From NCBI GenBank assembly GCA_963712825.1, contig CAVQJP010000016.1, positions 744,001-808,000 of the forward strand: 64,000 nucleotides of DNA, given 5' to 3'. The position numbers were made by a program, and so were the translations under genes. The notes below the pieces were generated by a model. That model was not told the DNA's origin and did no database searches. It worked only from the letters and a program-made list of their open reading frames with translations. Positions 8,614 through 18,922 of the stretch are shown here, in pieces. Source of the DNA: AP-15 sp963712825 (GTDB lineage: Bacteria; Pseudomonadota; Alphaproteobacteria; ATCC43930; CGMCC-115725). Numbering within the stretch: the stretch's first letter is position 1; every line of letters begins with the position of its first letter.

Positions 8614-9363
8614 TCAAGCGGCGATGGTTTGAGGCGCCTTCTTGCGCAGACTGTCGCCGGTGAGTTGCAGGCGATGGGCGTTGTGGATGATGCGATCGAG
8701 AATGGCGTCGGCAAGGGTCGGTTCGCCGATCAGGTCATGCCAGCGGTCGACCGGGATCTGGCTGGTGATCAGCGTGGCACCGCGGCCGTAGCGGTCCTCG
8801 ACGATCTCCAGCATGTCGTGGCGCTGCTCGGCGCCGAGCGGTTCGAGGCCCCAATCGTCGAGGATCAAGAGCTTGACCCCGCCGAGGGCGCGCATCAGCC
8901 GCGGGTAACGGCCGTCGCCGCGCGCCAGCGCGAGATCGCCGAACATCCGTGGAAAGCGCTGATAGAGTACCGAGCGGTTGTCGCGGCAGGCTTTGTGGCC
9001 GAGGGCACAAGCGAGCCAACTTTTGCCGACCCCGGCCGGCCCCTCGATAATCAAATTCTGTGCCTCTTCGATCCAACGGCCGGCGATCAAGGCCTGGAAC
9101 AACGGTCGATCGAGGCCGCGGGCGGCGCGATAATCGACGTCCTCGACTGCCGCCTGGTGGCGCAGCCGGGCATAGCGCAGCCGGGCTCGCAAGCGTCGTT
9201 CGTAACGCTCGGTGGCTTCGCGATCGAGCAGAAGACCCAGCCATTCGGCATGCGACAGGGCGGCGCTTGTCGGGTTTGCCTCGAGTTCGACAAAGGCGCG
9301 CGCCATGCCGGCAAGGCCCAGCTGGTGAAGCTGGTCGAGGGTGGGATGCATCAGCAATGTCAA
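8614..9363 (-). CDS. istB: IS21 helper ATPase IstB
   Basis: 249 aa with Walker A GPAGVGKS at residues 108-115 and Walker B LLILDDWG, an AAA+ ATPase of the DnaC/IstB type that assists IstA in target selection and strand transfer. It begins 12 bases downstream of the istA stop and forms one operon with it. It appears intact and near the usual 240-260 aa. Confidence 0.95.
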   Translation of the reverse strand: MTLLMHPTLDQLHQLGLAGMARAFVELEANPTSAALSHAEWLGLLLDREATERYERRLRARLRYARLRHQAAVEDVDYRAARGLDRPLFQALIAGRWIEEAQNLIIEGPAGVGKSWLACALGHKACRDNRSVLYQRFPRMFGDLALARGDGRYPRLMRALGGVKLLILDDWGLEPLGAEQRHDMLEIVEDRYGRGATLITSQIPVDRWHDLIGEPTLADAILDRIIHNAHRLQLTGDSLRKKAPQTIAA

Positions 9364-9375
9364 TCTCCTAACCGG

Positions 9376-10917
9376 TTAATGGTAGTAGCGGGGGCCGCGG
9401 ATGTTGGGGTGATCGGGCAACAATTCGCCCTGTGCCGGCCGGGGCGGCGGACGCCGGTCGAGACCGTGCTTGAGGATCGATTGGATTGAGCCGTAGGAGC
9501 GGGCGCCGATGTCGAGGCCGCGGTCGCAGGCCGCCTCGAGCCGCGCAGCGCCGTAATGGCGCGCCAGGCGCAGGATGCCGGTGCACGCCCGGTAGCCCTG
9601 CTCGGGGTGCGCCCGGCTTTCGAGGATCAGCGCGGTCAACTTGGCGGTGCTCGGACCGATCGCCGCCGCGTCGGCGCGGATGCGCTCGATCGTCCAATCG
9701 GCATAGTGCCGGTGCGTGCTCGGCATATGTTCGCGGATTGTCGTGTGGCGGCCGCGGCCGCCGCCGCGGAGGTGGACCGCGACGCGTTCGCCCCTGCAGA
9801 ACAGCTCGATTGTGCGCTCGGTGATGCGCGCATCGAGCTGTTCGCGGATCAGCCGATACGGCACCGAGTAGTAGTGCCCGTCGATGTCGACATGGTAATC
9901 CCGTCCGACCCGGCGTGGCCGCCATTCGGCATACTCGTAGGGCTCGGCCGGCAGCTCCTTCAGCGCCGGAGCATCGAGTTCGAGGAAGAGATCGCGCCGG
10001 CTGATGCCAAGGCGGCGCATCGGCCGCGCGTTGAGATCGACAACCAGTTCGGCGATCGCCCGGTTCAGCTCGGCGAGCGAGAAAAAGCGGCGGTTTCTGA
10101 GCCGCGCCAGGATCCAGCGCTCGACTACCAGCACGGCGACCTCGACCTTGGCCTTGTCGCGCGGCTTTCTGCTGCGCGTCGGCAGGATCGCGGTGCCGTA
10201 ATGCATCGCCATATCGAGATAGGTGCGGTTGAGGCCGGGCTCGTACCAATTGGCGCGGTCGACCCCGACCTTCGGATTGTCGGGCACCAACTGCGCCGGT
10301 ACGCCGCCGATAAACGCGAGCGCCCGAACATGGGCGCCGATCCAATCCGGCAGGCTCTGGGTCAGCGTCGCTTCGGCGTAGGTGTAATTGGAGGCGCCCA
10401 GCACCGCGACGAAGATCTGCGCCGGGCGGATCTCGCCGCTGCCGGGCTCGATCAGATCGACGGTCTGGCCGGCGTAATCGACAAACAGGCGCTCGCCGGC
10501 GGGATGGGCCTGGCGCATCGTTGGCGACAGCCGGCCTTCCCAGGCGCGGTACAGCTCGCACCACCGGCTGTAGCGATAGCCGTCCGGCGCGCGCTGCCGG
10601 TACTCCTCCCACAGCAGCATCAGCGTGACGCCGGGCCGGCGCAGCTCGTGATGGACATAGACCCAATCGGGCTCGGCCTTGCGCCGCGTGCCTTGCTGGC
10701 TGCCGTGGCCGGCATACAGCATCGCCTGCAGCACGCGATCGGTCAGCGTCGCCGGCAACGGCCAGCGCAGCCCCGCTGCGGCGGCGCGCTCCAAGCTCAG
10801 CCCGACGGTGCTGCGCGCCAGGCTCAGCGACCGGGCAATCTGCCGGTCGCTCGCCCCGCCGTGCTTCAGGCGCAGGATCTCGCGTACGCGTCGCATCGAC
10901 ACTCTCTCGGCTGGCAT
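9376..10917 (-). CDS. istA: IS21 transposase IstA
   Basis: A 513-aa transposase: an N-terminal helix-turn-helix (REILRLKHGGASDRQIARSL), then an RNase H-like DDE core with Asp in LFVDYAG, Asp in LVPDNPK and Glu in KAKVEV, and a C-terminal beta-barrel region. The ATG at 10917 is preceded by a G-rich ribosome site (GGGGGGACC). An upstream in-frame ATG at 10986 would add 23 low-complexity residues and is less likely. It catalyses transposition with IstB. Confidence 0.93.
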   Translation of the reverse strand: MPAERVSMRRVREILRLKHGGASDRQIARSLSLARSTVGLSLERAAAAGLRWPLPATLTDRVLQAMLYAGHGSQQGTRRKAEPDWVYVHHELRRPGVTLMLLWEEYRQRAPDGYRYSRWCELYRAWEGRLSPTMRQAHPAGERLFVDYAGQTVDLIEPGSGEIRPAQIFVAVLGASNYTYAEATLTQSLPDWIGAHVRALAFIGGVPAQLVPDNPKVGVDRANWYEPGLNRTYLDMAMHYGTAILPTRSRKPRDKAKVEVAVLVVERWILARLRNRRFFSLAELNRAIAELVVDLNARPMRRLGISRRDLFLELDAPALKELPAEPYEYAEWRPRRVGRDYHVDIDGHYYSVPYRLIREQLDARITERTIELFCRGERVAVHLRGGGRGRHTTIREHMPSTHRHYADWTIERIRADAAAIGPSTAKLTALILESRAHPEQGYRACTGILRLARHYGAARLEAACDRGLDIGARSYGSIQSILKHGLDRRPPPRPAQGELLPDHPNIRGPRYYH

Positions 10918-11000
10918 CGGTCCCCCCGCTCGTCGTTCTTGACGAGCAGAGCGCCGTGCGCCGCCCAGCGGTCGAGCGCTTGCCACCCCTTCCCGGGGGT

Positions 11001-11086
11001 GGCCGACTTCAAATCGGAATGGCCGAGATCAAATCGGAATCAGTGGCCGACTTCATTCCGGAATTGCCGGCCGACTTCCCCCGGAA
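11001..11086. repeat. IS21 right end: four tandem transposase-binding repeats
   Basis: Four copies of the same 22-24 base unit as the left end in opposite orientation (GGCCGAC...ATCGGAAT forms). The outermost copy ends CCCCCGGAAT at 11086. The flanking parB frame resumes immediately. Confidence 0.75.
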
Positions 11087-12829
11087 TATGCAGTTTCGTT
11101 ATCGGCATTGGAGGCGTCCGCCGCCAACCCGCGCCGGAAGATCGACCGCAAGACCATCGAGGGGCTTGCCGCCAGCATCAGGACCGATGGCCTGTTGCAT
11201 AACCTTGTCGTCAGCCCGGTGAAGGGGAAAGGCAAGAAGGAGCGTTACCAGATCGTCAGCGGATCGCGGCGCTTTGAAGCGCTGCGCCTGTTGGAGCAGC
11301 GCGGCGAACTGCCCGAGGATTTCACGGTCGCCGTGGAAGTGCGCGACGACCTCTCCAAGGACCAGACGCTGCGCATTGCCACCGTCGAAAACCTGCAACG
11401 GCAGAACATGACGCCGCTCGAAGAAGCGGCGGCATTGACCAAGCTGGTTCATAAGGGCGTCACGCTGGACGATGTGGTCGCGCAGACGGGATTGAGCGCC
11501 ACCACCATCAAGCGGCGTCTGGCGCTCAACGGGCTGTGCAAGGAGGCAAAGGCTTTGCTGGCGAAAGGTGGAATCACGCCTGTCGCAAGCCGAGGCGTTG
11601 ACCTTGGGCAGTGACGAGGCGCAGCGGAGCATCCTTGAGCAGATCGAAAGCGGCGTCGAGGCCAGCGCCGAGGATATCAAGGCCACATTGCTGGATGACC
11701 GCCCCACATTGGCACTGGCGATCTTCCCGGTCGAGCAATACACCGGCACCATCACCACCGACCTGTTTGCCGAGGACGAGACTTCGTATTTTGACGATGC
11801 GGAGCAGTTCATGGCGTTGCAGAAGGAAGCGGTGGCGGCAGCTGGTGAAGCACCACGAGGCAAGCGCCGCGTGGGTGGAAGTGACGCAAGGACTGGCGCA
11901 TTCCGCGAGTGGCAGTACCGCAAGGCGCGGAAGAACCAGAAAGGGGGCGTCCTCATCAACCTCGCCCCTTCGGGCCGGGTCGAAATCCGCGAAGGTCTGG
12001 TCCGTCCGCAAGATCGAGAAGGAAACCGCCAAGGCGATTGCGGAGAACCCGGTCGCCCCGGTGAAGGTCAAGGCGGCTTATTCCAAGTCCGCTGTGCGGC
12101 TACATCGCCCATCACAAGGCGGCAGCCGTCGCGGAAATCCTTCTCGCCAGCCCGCGCGCGGCGCAGGAAGTGATGATCGTGCGGACCTTGAAGGAATTCC
12201 GCCCGCACGAGTCATTCAATGCGCTGGCGAAGGAAGCCGATCCGCAGAGCGCGTACCGCGTCCTTGAGACACAGGCGCGTCAGTTCGCGGGCCGGTTCGG
12301 GTTCGCCATCGAGGAAGGGGAGTTGGTGTGGGATAGTTTCCCGCCGCCGTTCACCGACGAACTCACCTTGTACGAAGCGGTGAGGGGTTTCTCCGATCAC
12401 GACCTCGCTGAGTTGCAGACCCTTCTGACCGCGCTTTCGTTCGGGCAGGAGAATTGCGAACGGCTGGACTCGGGCGACAGCCTGTTCAACCGCGTGGCGC
12501 GTGATCTGAGCGTGGACATGCGAAACCACTGGCGTCCCGATGCTTCGTTCTTTTCCAAGCGCAACCGTGAACAGCTTGTCGCTATCGCTGTCGATTGCGG
12601 CTATGCCGAGGGCAAGGGGCAGGTGTCGTCCTATAAGAAGGCCGATCTTGTGAATTGCCTGATCCGGTATTTCCAGAGCGCGAAGGCGGCGGCAGCGCCG
12701 ACCCCGGCGCAGTGCAAGGCGCAGCAGTGGTTGCCCGAAGCGATGCTGTTTCCTGCCGTCGATGCGGACGCGCCCGCGCAGACGGAGGACGAAGCGGAGT
12801 CCGTTGACGAAGTGACCGACGAGGATTGA
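11087..12829 (+). pseudogene. ParB/RepB/Spo0J-like nuclease-domain protein, IS-disrupted and frameshifted
   Basis: The 3-prime part of a large ParB-like gene of the kind carried by integrative elements and plasmids. Segments read NPRRKIDRKTIEGLAASI, then LSQAEALTLGSDEAQRSIL, LVKHHEASAAWVEVTQ, EWQYRKARKNQKGGVLI, IEKETAKAIAENPVAPVKV and YIAHHKAAAVAEILLAS. They are in order but in changing frames (2>0>1>0>1>2), so five frameshifts lie near 11572, 11840, 11900, 12003 and 12100. The final 219 codons to the stop at 12829 are intact. The N-terminal ParB domain with its HTH follows the usual order. With the IS21 insertion the gene cannot make a full protein. Its presence suggests that the neighbouring defence operon arrived on, or sits in, a decayed integrative element. 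Confidence 0.85.
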
Positions 12830-12844
12830 GCGTCACACCCACCT

Positions 12845-12887
12845 GCGGCGCGGCTGACTTGCTGGTCAGCCGCGCCGCTTTTGTTTT
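12845..12887 (+). terminator. Rho-independent terminator after the parB remnant
   Basis: A perfect 14-bp stem, GCGGCGCGGCTGAC paired with GTCAGCCGCGCCGC, closes a six-base loop and is followed by TTTTGTTTT. It lies 16 bases after the parB stop. It is one of the strongest classical terminators in the window and also separates the convergent gene on the other strand. Confidence 0.88.
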
Positions 12888-13352
12888 CACGGAAGCGACA
12901 GCAGCGGGCCGTCCTTGCGCAGGCCGATTCCGGTACAAAGCTTCGAGGCGGTGCCGCCGGGCGGGATTTCGCAGAGGATCGCCACGAAATGGTTGATCGT
13001 GAATTCTTCCTCAGGCCGCCATAGCGTGAGGAACGACGGCAGATCGTTTTCCAGCCCCAGCCGATAGCTCCGCACATGCCATTTTTCGATTTCTGAATCA
13101 CCGCCGCCGAGCGCGGCGAGCCTGTGCGCGTCCGCGCTGTTCAGCGCGAGGCCGTGGACATGCAGATAGGATCCGTCCCCGTATCTCGATTTCATAGACA
13201 TCCTCATGCAGCACCGCCCACACGTTGAGGATGCCGCCCGCGCCGCTGATGATCTTCCGAACGGCTTCGGCCATCGCGGGCGTGATTTCGGTTTCGCCGG
13301 GATGCTTTGGCGGACCGATCAGCAGGACGTTGCGCTTGTCGGCTGACGACAT
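12887..13352 (-). pseudogene. Hypothetical protein gene split by a frameshift
   Basis: Two overlapping minus-strand frames look like one gene. The upstream part (13352 down to about 13185) reads MSSADKRNVLLIGPPKHPGE then NVWAVLHEDVYEIEI. The downstream part (from about 13180 to 12887) reads YGDGSYLHVHGLALNSADAH and ends GLRKDGPLLSLP. The join falls in the GAGATACGGGGACGG region near 13175-13190, where a one-base change restores EIR-YGDGSYLHV. The family is unknown to me. The protein would be about 145-155 aa, soluble, with no signal peptide. It is convergent with the parB remnant and shares its decay. Confidence 0.55.
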
Positions 13353-13599
13353 CGTGAGGTTCCGCGCGACGAGGGAACGTCACTTTCTCGCAATCGGATG
13401 ATGGGAGCAAGCGCGAGAGCAGATCAGCACAGTCGGCTCTGCGCATACGCGCGTATTTATCGCCCTACTTCTGAAAAATAAAACTCCGATTATGCGCAGA
13501 AACACTTTCCATTGTTACTCAGACTATTGACGATGAATATTTTATCACGCTTGGTATTACGGGGATTTATTAAGCGCTCACTATGCGGGGATAATATTC

Positions 13600-14097
13600 A
13601 TGAAGTCATTTCGCATTGCCGAATTTTTGCTTCCAGCACTCTTGGTTATTTCCGCGTTCCATTGCGATGCTGCCAGCGCTGCGTCACTCATGGTGAAGAT
13701 CAGGCAGATCAATCCAGACGGTCAAGCCCAGCAAGTAACCTGCGCTTATAAACAGAACTGCGTTCTGACGGTCGCAATCCGTAGCGCACAGGGGCAAAAC
13801 GAAACCCTGACTGTCACCGCTCATCTTAATACGACGGCGGTGCTGGCAAAGTTCCAGACCGATAAAGGCTACCTCTACGTAATCAACGAATGGGTTGACA
13901 AAACCACCGGTTACGAAACCCGCTGGCACCGGGCTTTGGCTCAGGGCAATACGTCGACAGATGATGTGACGCTGTATCTCCCGGCGGTGCCCCATGCGCT
14001 TAGCGCGCCAATATTGGATGCGGCGCATGAGGCCGAACTGAACATTGCACATCCGGCCGTTGCCACTCTGGAAATTACAACTCAATCGATGCCATGA
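13600..14097 (+). CDS. Secreted hypothetical protein upstream of the RHS locus
   Basis: 165 aa starting MKSFRIAEFLLPALLVISAF followed by small residues (AASAAS), a clear Sec signal peptide. The mature part has the pattern of a beta-sandwich, with alternating Thr and hydrophobic residues and a Cys pair (VTCAYKQNCVLTV). I do not recognise a family. The gene precedes the RHS reading frame by 83 bases on the same strand and may have been its partner, for example an accessory exported protein. Base composition is lower in GC than the core genes. The 247 bases upstream (13353-13599) hold no gene but are AT-rich and probably contain the promoter. Confidence 0.6.
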   Translation: MKSFRIAEFLLPALLVISAFHCDAASAASLMVKIRQINPDGQAQQVTCAYKQNCVLTVAIRSAQGQNETLTVTAHLNTTAVLAKFQTDKGYLYVINEWVDKTTGYETRWHRALAQGNTSTDDVTLYLPAVPHALSAPILDAAHEAELNIAHPAVATLEITTQSMP

Positions 14098-14910
14098 CGA
14101 AGCGCCGCTTCCTGACTCATATTGGTTCACAGTCCGGACGAACGGGACATTCTACTTATTGATTTGCAGGGGAGAATTATATGAAGATATTCAGATTAGC
14201 GGTTCGCTTGCGCAGGATCGTCGCCAGCATTCTGTTTCTATTTTTCCTCGCCCTGCTCCTGACCGGTGGAGCGCCGCCGGCGAAAGCCCTGACGCTTACC
14301 TATGTCGGCCCCGCCTGGGACACGTCAGAGTGCGCGCTTGAGTATCCCGGCACTGGTGCCTGCATCGGCGGTTATGTTAGCGGGTCCGCTACTTTAGGCG
14401 GTGTGGCCGACAATTATACCGGCAATCTGACCGCGAGTGCTGTTACGGCGTGGAGTTCTTACTGCAAGTGGCATAACCAGTCTGGGTACTGGCGATAACC
14501 TGTATAGTGCCACATTTCATTTGTCATCCGGCCAAGTGGTAATAGGTGTGCTTGCGGCGCAGAATGCTACGTCCAGCACTTATCGCAGTATTGAAACAAA
14601 CGGTAACCCCTCTGGATACGATGACGCTAATACCTTCGACACCATCACATATAAATACACCAAGGCAGGCTTTGTTGAGTTTCCGCCCTACGGTACCTGG
14701 TTCAATCCGAAGGCGCTTGGCCGATCTGAACCTCCTCCGCAGGTCAGTTATGCACCACCAACCGTAAATCCCAAACCGAAACCGGACTGCCCGTGCGATG
14801 GCAGCGTGCTTGGGCCGCGCGGTGAACCCATCGATCTTGGCACCGGCAATATGTATGAGCAGGTTACCGACTACACGACTGTCGGCCAAAACCCGCTAGT
14901 GCTCGATGCA

Positions 14911-15070
14911 TTCGGGTATTTAAACTCGTGGCCCTTTTTTTGCCTTCCCGGCGGAGGCTGGGACCCATTTCCACCGTGGGCACCGGCCTTCGCCGGTGTG
15001 GTCGGATTTTAGTGTGGGCATTGGTCTGCGGTCACCAAGTGAATCTCAGAATGCGTCAGTGCACTAGCTT
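14911..15070. repeat. Palindromic repeat inserted in the RHS gene
   Basis: The RHS coding sense reads ...LVLDAF up to about 14910 and resumes IRYYNSMA at about 15070, with about 160 non-RHS bases between. The insert contains CCCGGCGGAGGCTGGGACCC and, after a spacer, CACCGGCCTTCGCCGGTG, the two-hairpin form of an alphaproteobacterial palindromic repeat. TTC flanks both sides. A close relative of the same repeat lies at 27970-28022. Confidence 0.6.
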
Positions 15071-18000
15071 TCATCCGCTACTACAACAGCATGGCCACGC
15101 CAGGTACGCTGGCCACAGCGCTGGGTCGTAACTGGCGTTCAAACTTCGACCGCTATCTGCGCATCGTTTCTGCTTCGGAGGTTGACGCCGAGCGTGCCGA
15201 CGGAAAGGTCATCACCTTCATAAAAGTCAGCGGAACGTGGACGTCCGACACCGACGTCGACATGACGCTGACCAATTCCGGCAGCACCTACACGTTGACT
15301 GATCATGACGACACGATCGAGACCTACACGGCCTCAGGCGGATGGGGACCCTGAATACCATCGCGCTGCCCAACGGCTATACGCAGACGATGAACTACAC
15401 GAGCAGCGTGCTGACCTCGGTTTCGGATTCTTACAGCCGGACGCTGTCCTTCAGCTACACCAGCGGCAAGCTGACCGGCGTCAGCACGCCCGACAGCGCG
15501 ACGCTGACATATCGGCTACACGACGACGGCGCGCCAGAACCTGCTAACCTCGATCACCTACAACACAAGCCCCTCGACCAGCCAGACGTATGTTTACGGC
15601 AACACCAGCTACCCGTTCGCGTTAACCGGGATCACCGACGAAAACGGCAACAGCTATGCCAGCTGGACGTATGACAGCCTCGGCCGCGCGACCATGTCCG
15701 AGCACGCCGGAGGGGCGGACGAGGTGCAGGTTACTTACAACTATCGCCGGCAACGTGACAGTGATCAGTCCGCTCGGCGAGCAGGAGACCTATACGTTAG
15801 TGTACAAGCAGGGCGTGCAGAAGGTCACCTCGATCGCGCGCGCCGCCAGTTCCCCTGTCGCCGCGGCCACGCGCAGATTTCACCTATGACACGCAACGGT
15901 TTTCTCGCTACGGCGACCGACTGGAACGGCAATTCGACGCATTACACAAACAACAGCCACGGCGATCCGACCTCGATCACCGAAGCCTATGGCACCGGAC
16001 GGGCGCGGACCACTTCGATCACGTATGACTCAACGTGGGTTCACAAGCCGTACACGATCACCAAGACCAACGTCACCGAAGACGACCGATATGACGCCAC
16101 ATACGGCAACTGCTGACGAGCCAACGCTAACTGACACGACGGGCGGCTCGACCAACGGCGATACGGAAGTCTGGACATACACCTATAGCGGCGCCGGCGA
16201 GTTGCTGACCGAAACTTTCCCGCGCACCGCAACCACAGTCAAAAATACCTACACATATTCTGCGGCGCGTCTGGCGAGCATCACGGATCAGCTTTCGCAC
16301 ACGACCACGATCAACACCGCCAACGGCACCGGCCAGCCGACGGAGATCACCGACCCCAACAGCGTCGTCACGGATTTCGTCTACGACAACCGCAACCGGC
16401 TGACCAGCAAGACAGTCAACGCCTCGCCACGAACGAGGTGACGAGCACCACCTATATCGGCTCGGGCCAGCCCAATGTCGTAACGCTGCCGGATTCAAGC
16501 ACGATCACATACAATTATGACAATGCGCAGCGCGTGACGAAGGTCACCAATACGGCGGGCGAGACGATCAACTACACGCTCGACGCGATGGGCGACGTGA
16601 CCGCGCTCGCGATCAAGGATTCCGGCGGCACCACCCGAAAATCATGGTCCGCCACCTATGACGTTCTCGGCGACCGGCTGACGCTGGTCGGTGCGGGCGG
16701 CGCCGGCGCAGACGACGAGCTATTCCTATGATGGCATGAAGAACCGGAAATCGACGACCGACGCGAACAGCAAGGTCTGGTCGCAGGCGTGGGACGAGCT
16801 TCTGCGCCCGACCACCGTCACCGATCCGCATTACTCACACGGCGGCGCCGACATACAACAATTTGGATTTCATCACCGCGCAGACCGACTTCAACGGCTA
16901 TTCGACCAGCTTCACGCGCGATGCCTTCGGCAACGCCATCGCAAGAAGCAGCCCGGATACCGGCTCGTGGTCCTTCACCTTCAACGAGGACAACAAGCTC
17001 ACCGGCGTCACCGACGCGCGCAGCGTCGCCAGCACCATGTCATATGATGCCGGCGACCGCCTGACGGGCGTGAGCATCACCGGTTATTCCGGCGAGGCCG
17101 AGACGTTCAGCTATGACGACACAACCTCCGGCAACAAAGGCGTCGGGCGCCTGACTTCCGTCTCCGATGAGTTCGGGCAGCACGGCGCCGCGTCTTCGAC
17201 AATTTCGGCGCCATCACGTCGGAGACCCGCGTCATCGGCGGCAAGACCTACACCGTCAGCTACAGCCACGATCTCGCCAACCGCATCACCGAGATCATCT
17301 ATCCCTCGGGCCGGTATGTCGATTTTACATATGATAGCTCAGGTTATCTGACGACGGTGACGACCAAGCCGAGCAGCGGCGGCGGCGTCACCACGCTCGC
17401 GTCATCGATCACGCATAAGCCCTTCGGGCCGATCGCGTCGTTCACCTACGGGAACTGCGAGGCGCAGACGCGGAGCTTCGACAACAACTACTGGCCGACG
17501 GCGCTCAACACCGTCTACAGCGGCACCTATGTTCAGGAATTGTCGCTCGGCGAGGACTACGCCGGGCAACATCACCAGCATCACCGACACGCTCGATTCC
17601 ACCGGAACGAAAGCTTCGGCGTTGACGACCTGAACCGGCTGCACACCGCCTCGGGCAAATACGGCAGCCGCACTTACACTTATGACAATAATTCCAACCG
17701 CGCCACGAGTATACGACGGCACGACGACCTACACGACGACCAACGTGACGCAGCAGCAACCTGCCGGATCACATCACGGACGGGACGAACACGCGCCACT
17801 TCACGTGGACTGCCAACGGCAACATGGCGACGGATGACCGGACCTTCGTGGGCGGCGGCGCGGCCGCTTTCACTTTCGGGGGCCGGAACCTTCTCGAATC
17901 CATGACCGTCAACAGTCAGGGCATCACCTACAAGATCAACGGGCTCGGTCAGCGGGTCTCGGAAGCCTTCTCGGGCGCGACCACGCACTACATCCACGAC

Positions 18001-18610
18001 ATCCGAGGCAACGTCATCGCCGAAGCGGACGGCAGCACCGGCACGACCACGATGGAATATGTCTGGATGGAAGGCGAGCTGCTGGCGCAGATCGACGGGT
18101 CCGGCAACATCGTCTATGTGCATAATTCGCAGGTGGGGGCGCCGCAGAAGATCACCGACCCGTCGCGCACGCTGGTTTGGGATCAAATTCGTGAGCCGTT
18201 CGGTGAGGTGTCCACCACGCCGACCAGCACGACGCCGACCGAACTTGGCGCTTCCCCGGCCAGTATGCCAACGCGAACAACTCGCTCTCGCACAACGGGG
18301 CTAGGGATTACGATCCCTCCTGCGCCTGCTATGTCGAATCCGATCCCCTCGGGCTCGCGGGCGGGCTGAATCCGACGGCGTATGCGGCGCAGAGTCCGAC
18401 GCAGTTCGTTGATCCCCTCGGGTTGGCAGCTCTTCCCGCAGAACTGGCGGCCGACGTGTTCGTTGATATTGGAGCTGCGGCGCGACTGCACGGCTGCTGC
18501 GGAGACGGCCAATGCATTGCTTGGGGCCGCTGAGGCAAATACGCTCAGGCTCGTGGGCGTGGAGGGCACAGAAGGGCTCTTGGACGCCTTAAATCCCCCA
18601 ACTACGCCGG

Positions 18611-18922
18611 TTGGGGCGTCATGCCCTGCGCCAGTGGGACAGAACTTTGGTAAGCTTGGAACCGGTTGTCGAGGACCCCGGCCTCAGCATCACCGGTTTC
18701 GTCGATCACGGAGTTGACCAGGCGATTTCACGCGGCGTATCTCCCGGAAGCCTACTAAGCACTGTGAATAATCCTTCGGTTGTTCTTCAACAATCCACCG
18801 GTCGCGTCCTTTACCTCTCGAATGGTAGCGCCGTTGTATTAGACCCAGCCGGAAAGATCATAACCACCTACCCATCCACGATGTTCGACGCGACGGTTAG
18901 AGGTATTCTGGGTTCAAAGTAA
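18611..18922 (+). CDS. C-terminal toxin-like tip of the RHS protein (orphaned open frame)
   Basis: After the RHS core and two frameshifts in the linker, an uninterrupted frame encodes about 88 residues: LSITGFVDHGVDQAISRGVS, then VVLQQSTGRVLYLSNGSAVV and LDPAGKIITTYPSTMFDAT. The order His, then RG, beta-strands and a late Thr-Tyr (IITTY) resembles small BECR-type or DUF4258-like ribonuclease toxin domains found at the tips of polymorphic toxins. Its stop (TAA) overlaps the ATG of the next gene by one base. Whether it is expressed alone is doubtful: only a TTG (18611) is available as a start and no good ribosome site is seen. Toxin activity is an inference. Confidence 0.5.
   Translation: MGRHALRQWDRTLVSLEPVVEDPGLSITGFVDHGVDQAISRGVSPGSLLSTVNNPSVVLQQSTGRVLYLSNGSAVVLDPAGKIITTYPSTMFDATVRGILGSK

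Larger units (their letters stand above)
8472..11086 (-). mobile_element. IS21-family insertion sequence
   Basis: About 2.6 kb carrying istA and istB on the minus strand, bounded by inverted ends that begin ATTCCG and then share GTCGGCCGG. Each end holds about four tandem copies of a 22-24 bp unit with core TTCCGAT...GTCGGCC, the multiple transposase-binding sites characteristic of IS21. Both genes are full length, so the element looks recently active. The target is a ParB-like gene. A target duplication is not clear; at most TAT is shared at the two junctions. Coordinates of the ends are accurate to a few bases. Confidence 0.85.
14181..18922 (+). pseudogene. RHS/YD-repeat polymorphic toxin gene, multiply frameshifted
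   Basis: The gene starts MKIFRLAVRLRRIVASI with a signal peptide ending near PPAKA. A linker and proline-rich segment PPTVNPKPKPDCPCDG follow, then DLGTGNMYEQVTDYTT, RYYNSMATPGTL and many YD-type repeats (for example NGYTQTMNYTSS, YTSGKLTGVSTPDS, TYTYDNNSNRAT, TTHYIHDIRGNVIAEADG). It closes with the RHS core boundary RDYDPSCACYVESDPLGLAGG and FVDPLGL near 18300-18425. The segments fall in constantly changing frames, at least ten shifts, and a palindromic repeat interrupts it at 14911-15070. It would have built a secreted beta-cage that encloses a C-terminal toxin. As written it cannot be translated whole. Decay is more likely than random error because nearby housekeeping genes are intact, but long-read indel errors cannot be excluded. 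Confidence 0.88.

Noticed and set aside
9556..11202. 548-codon plus-strand open frame
   Set aside because: Antisense to IstA and crossing the IS end into parB.
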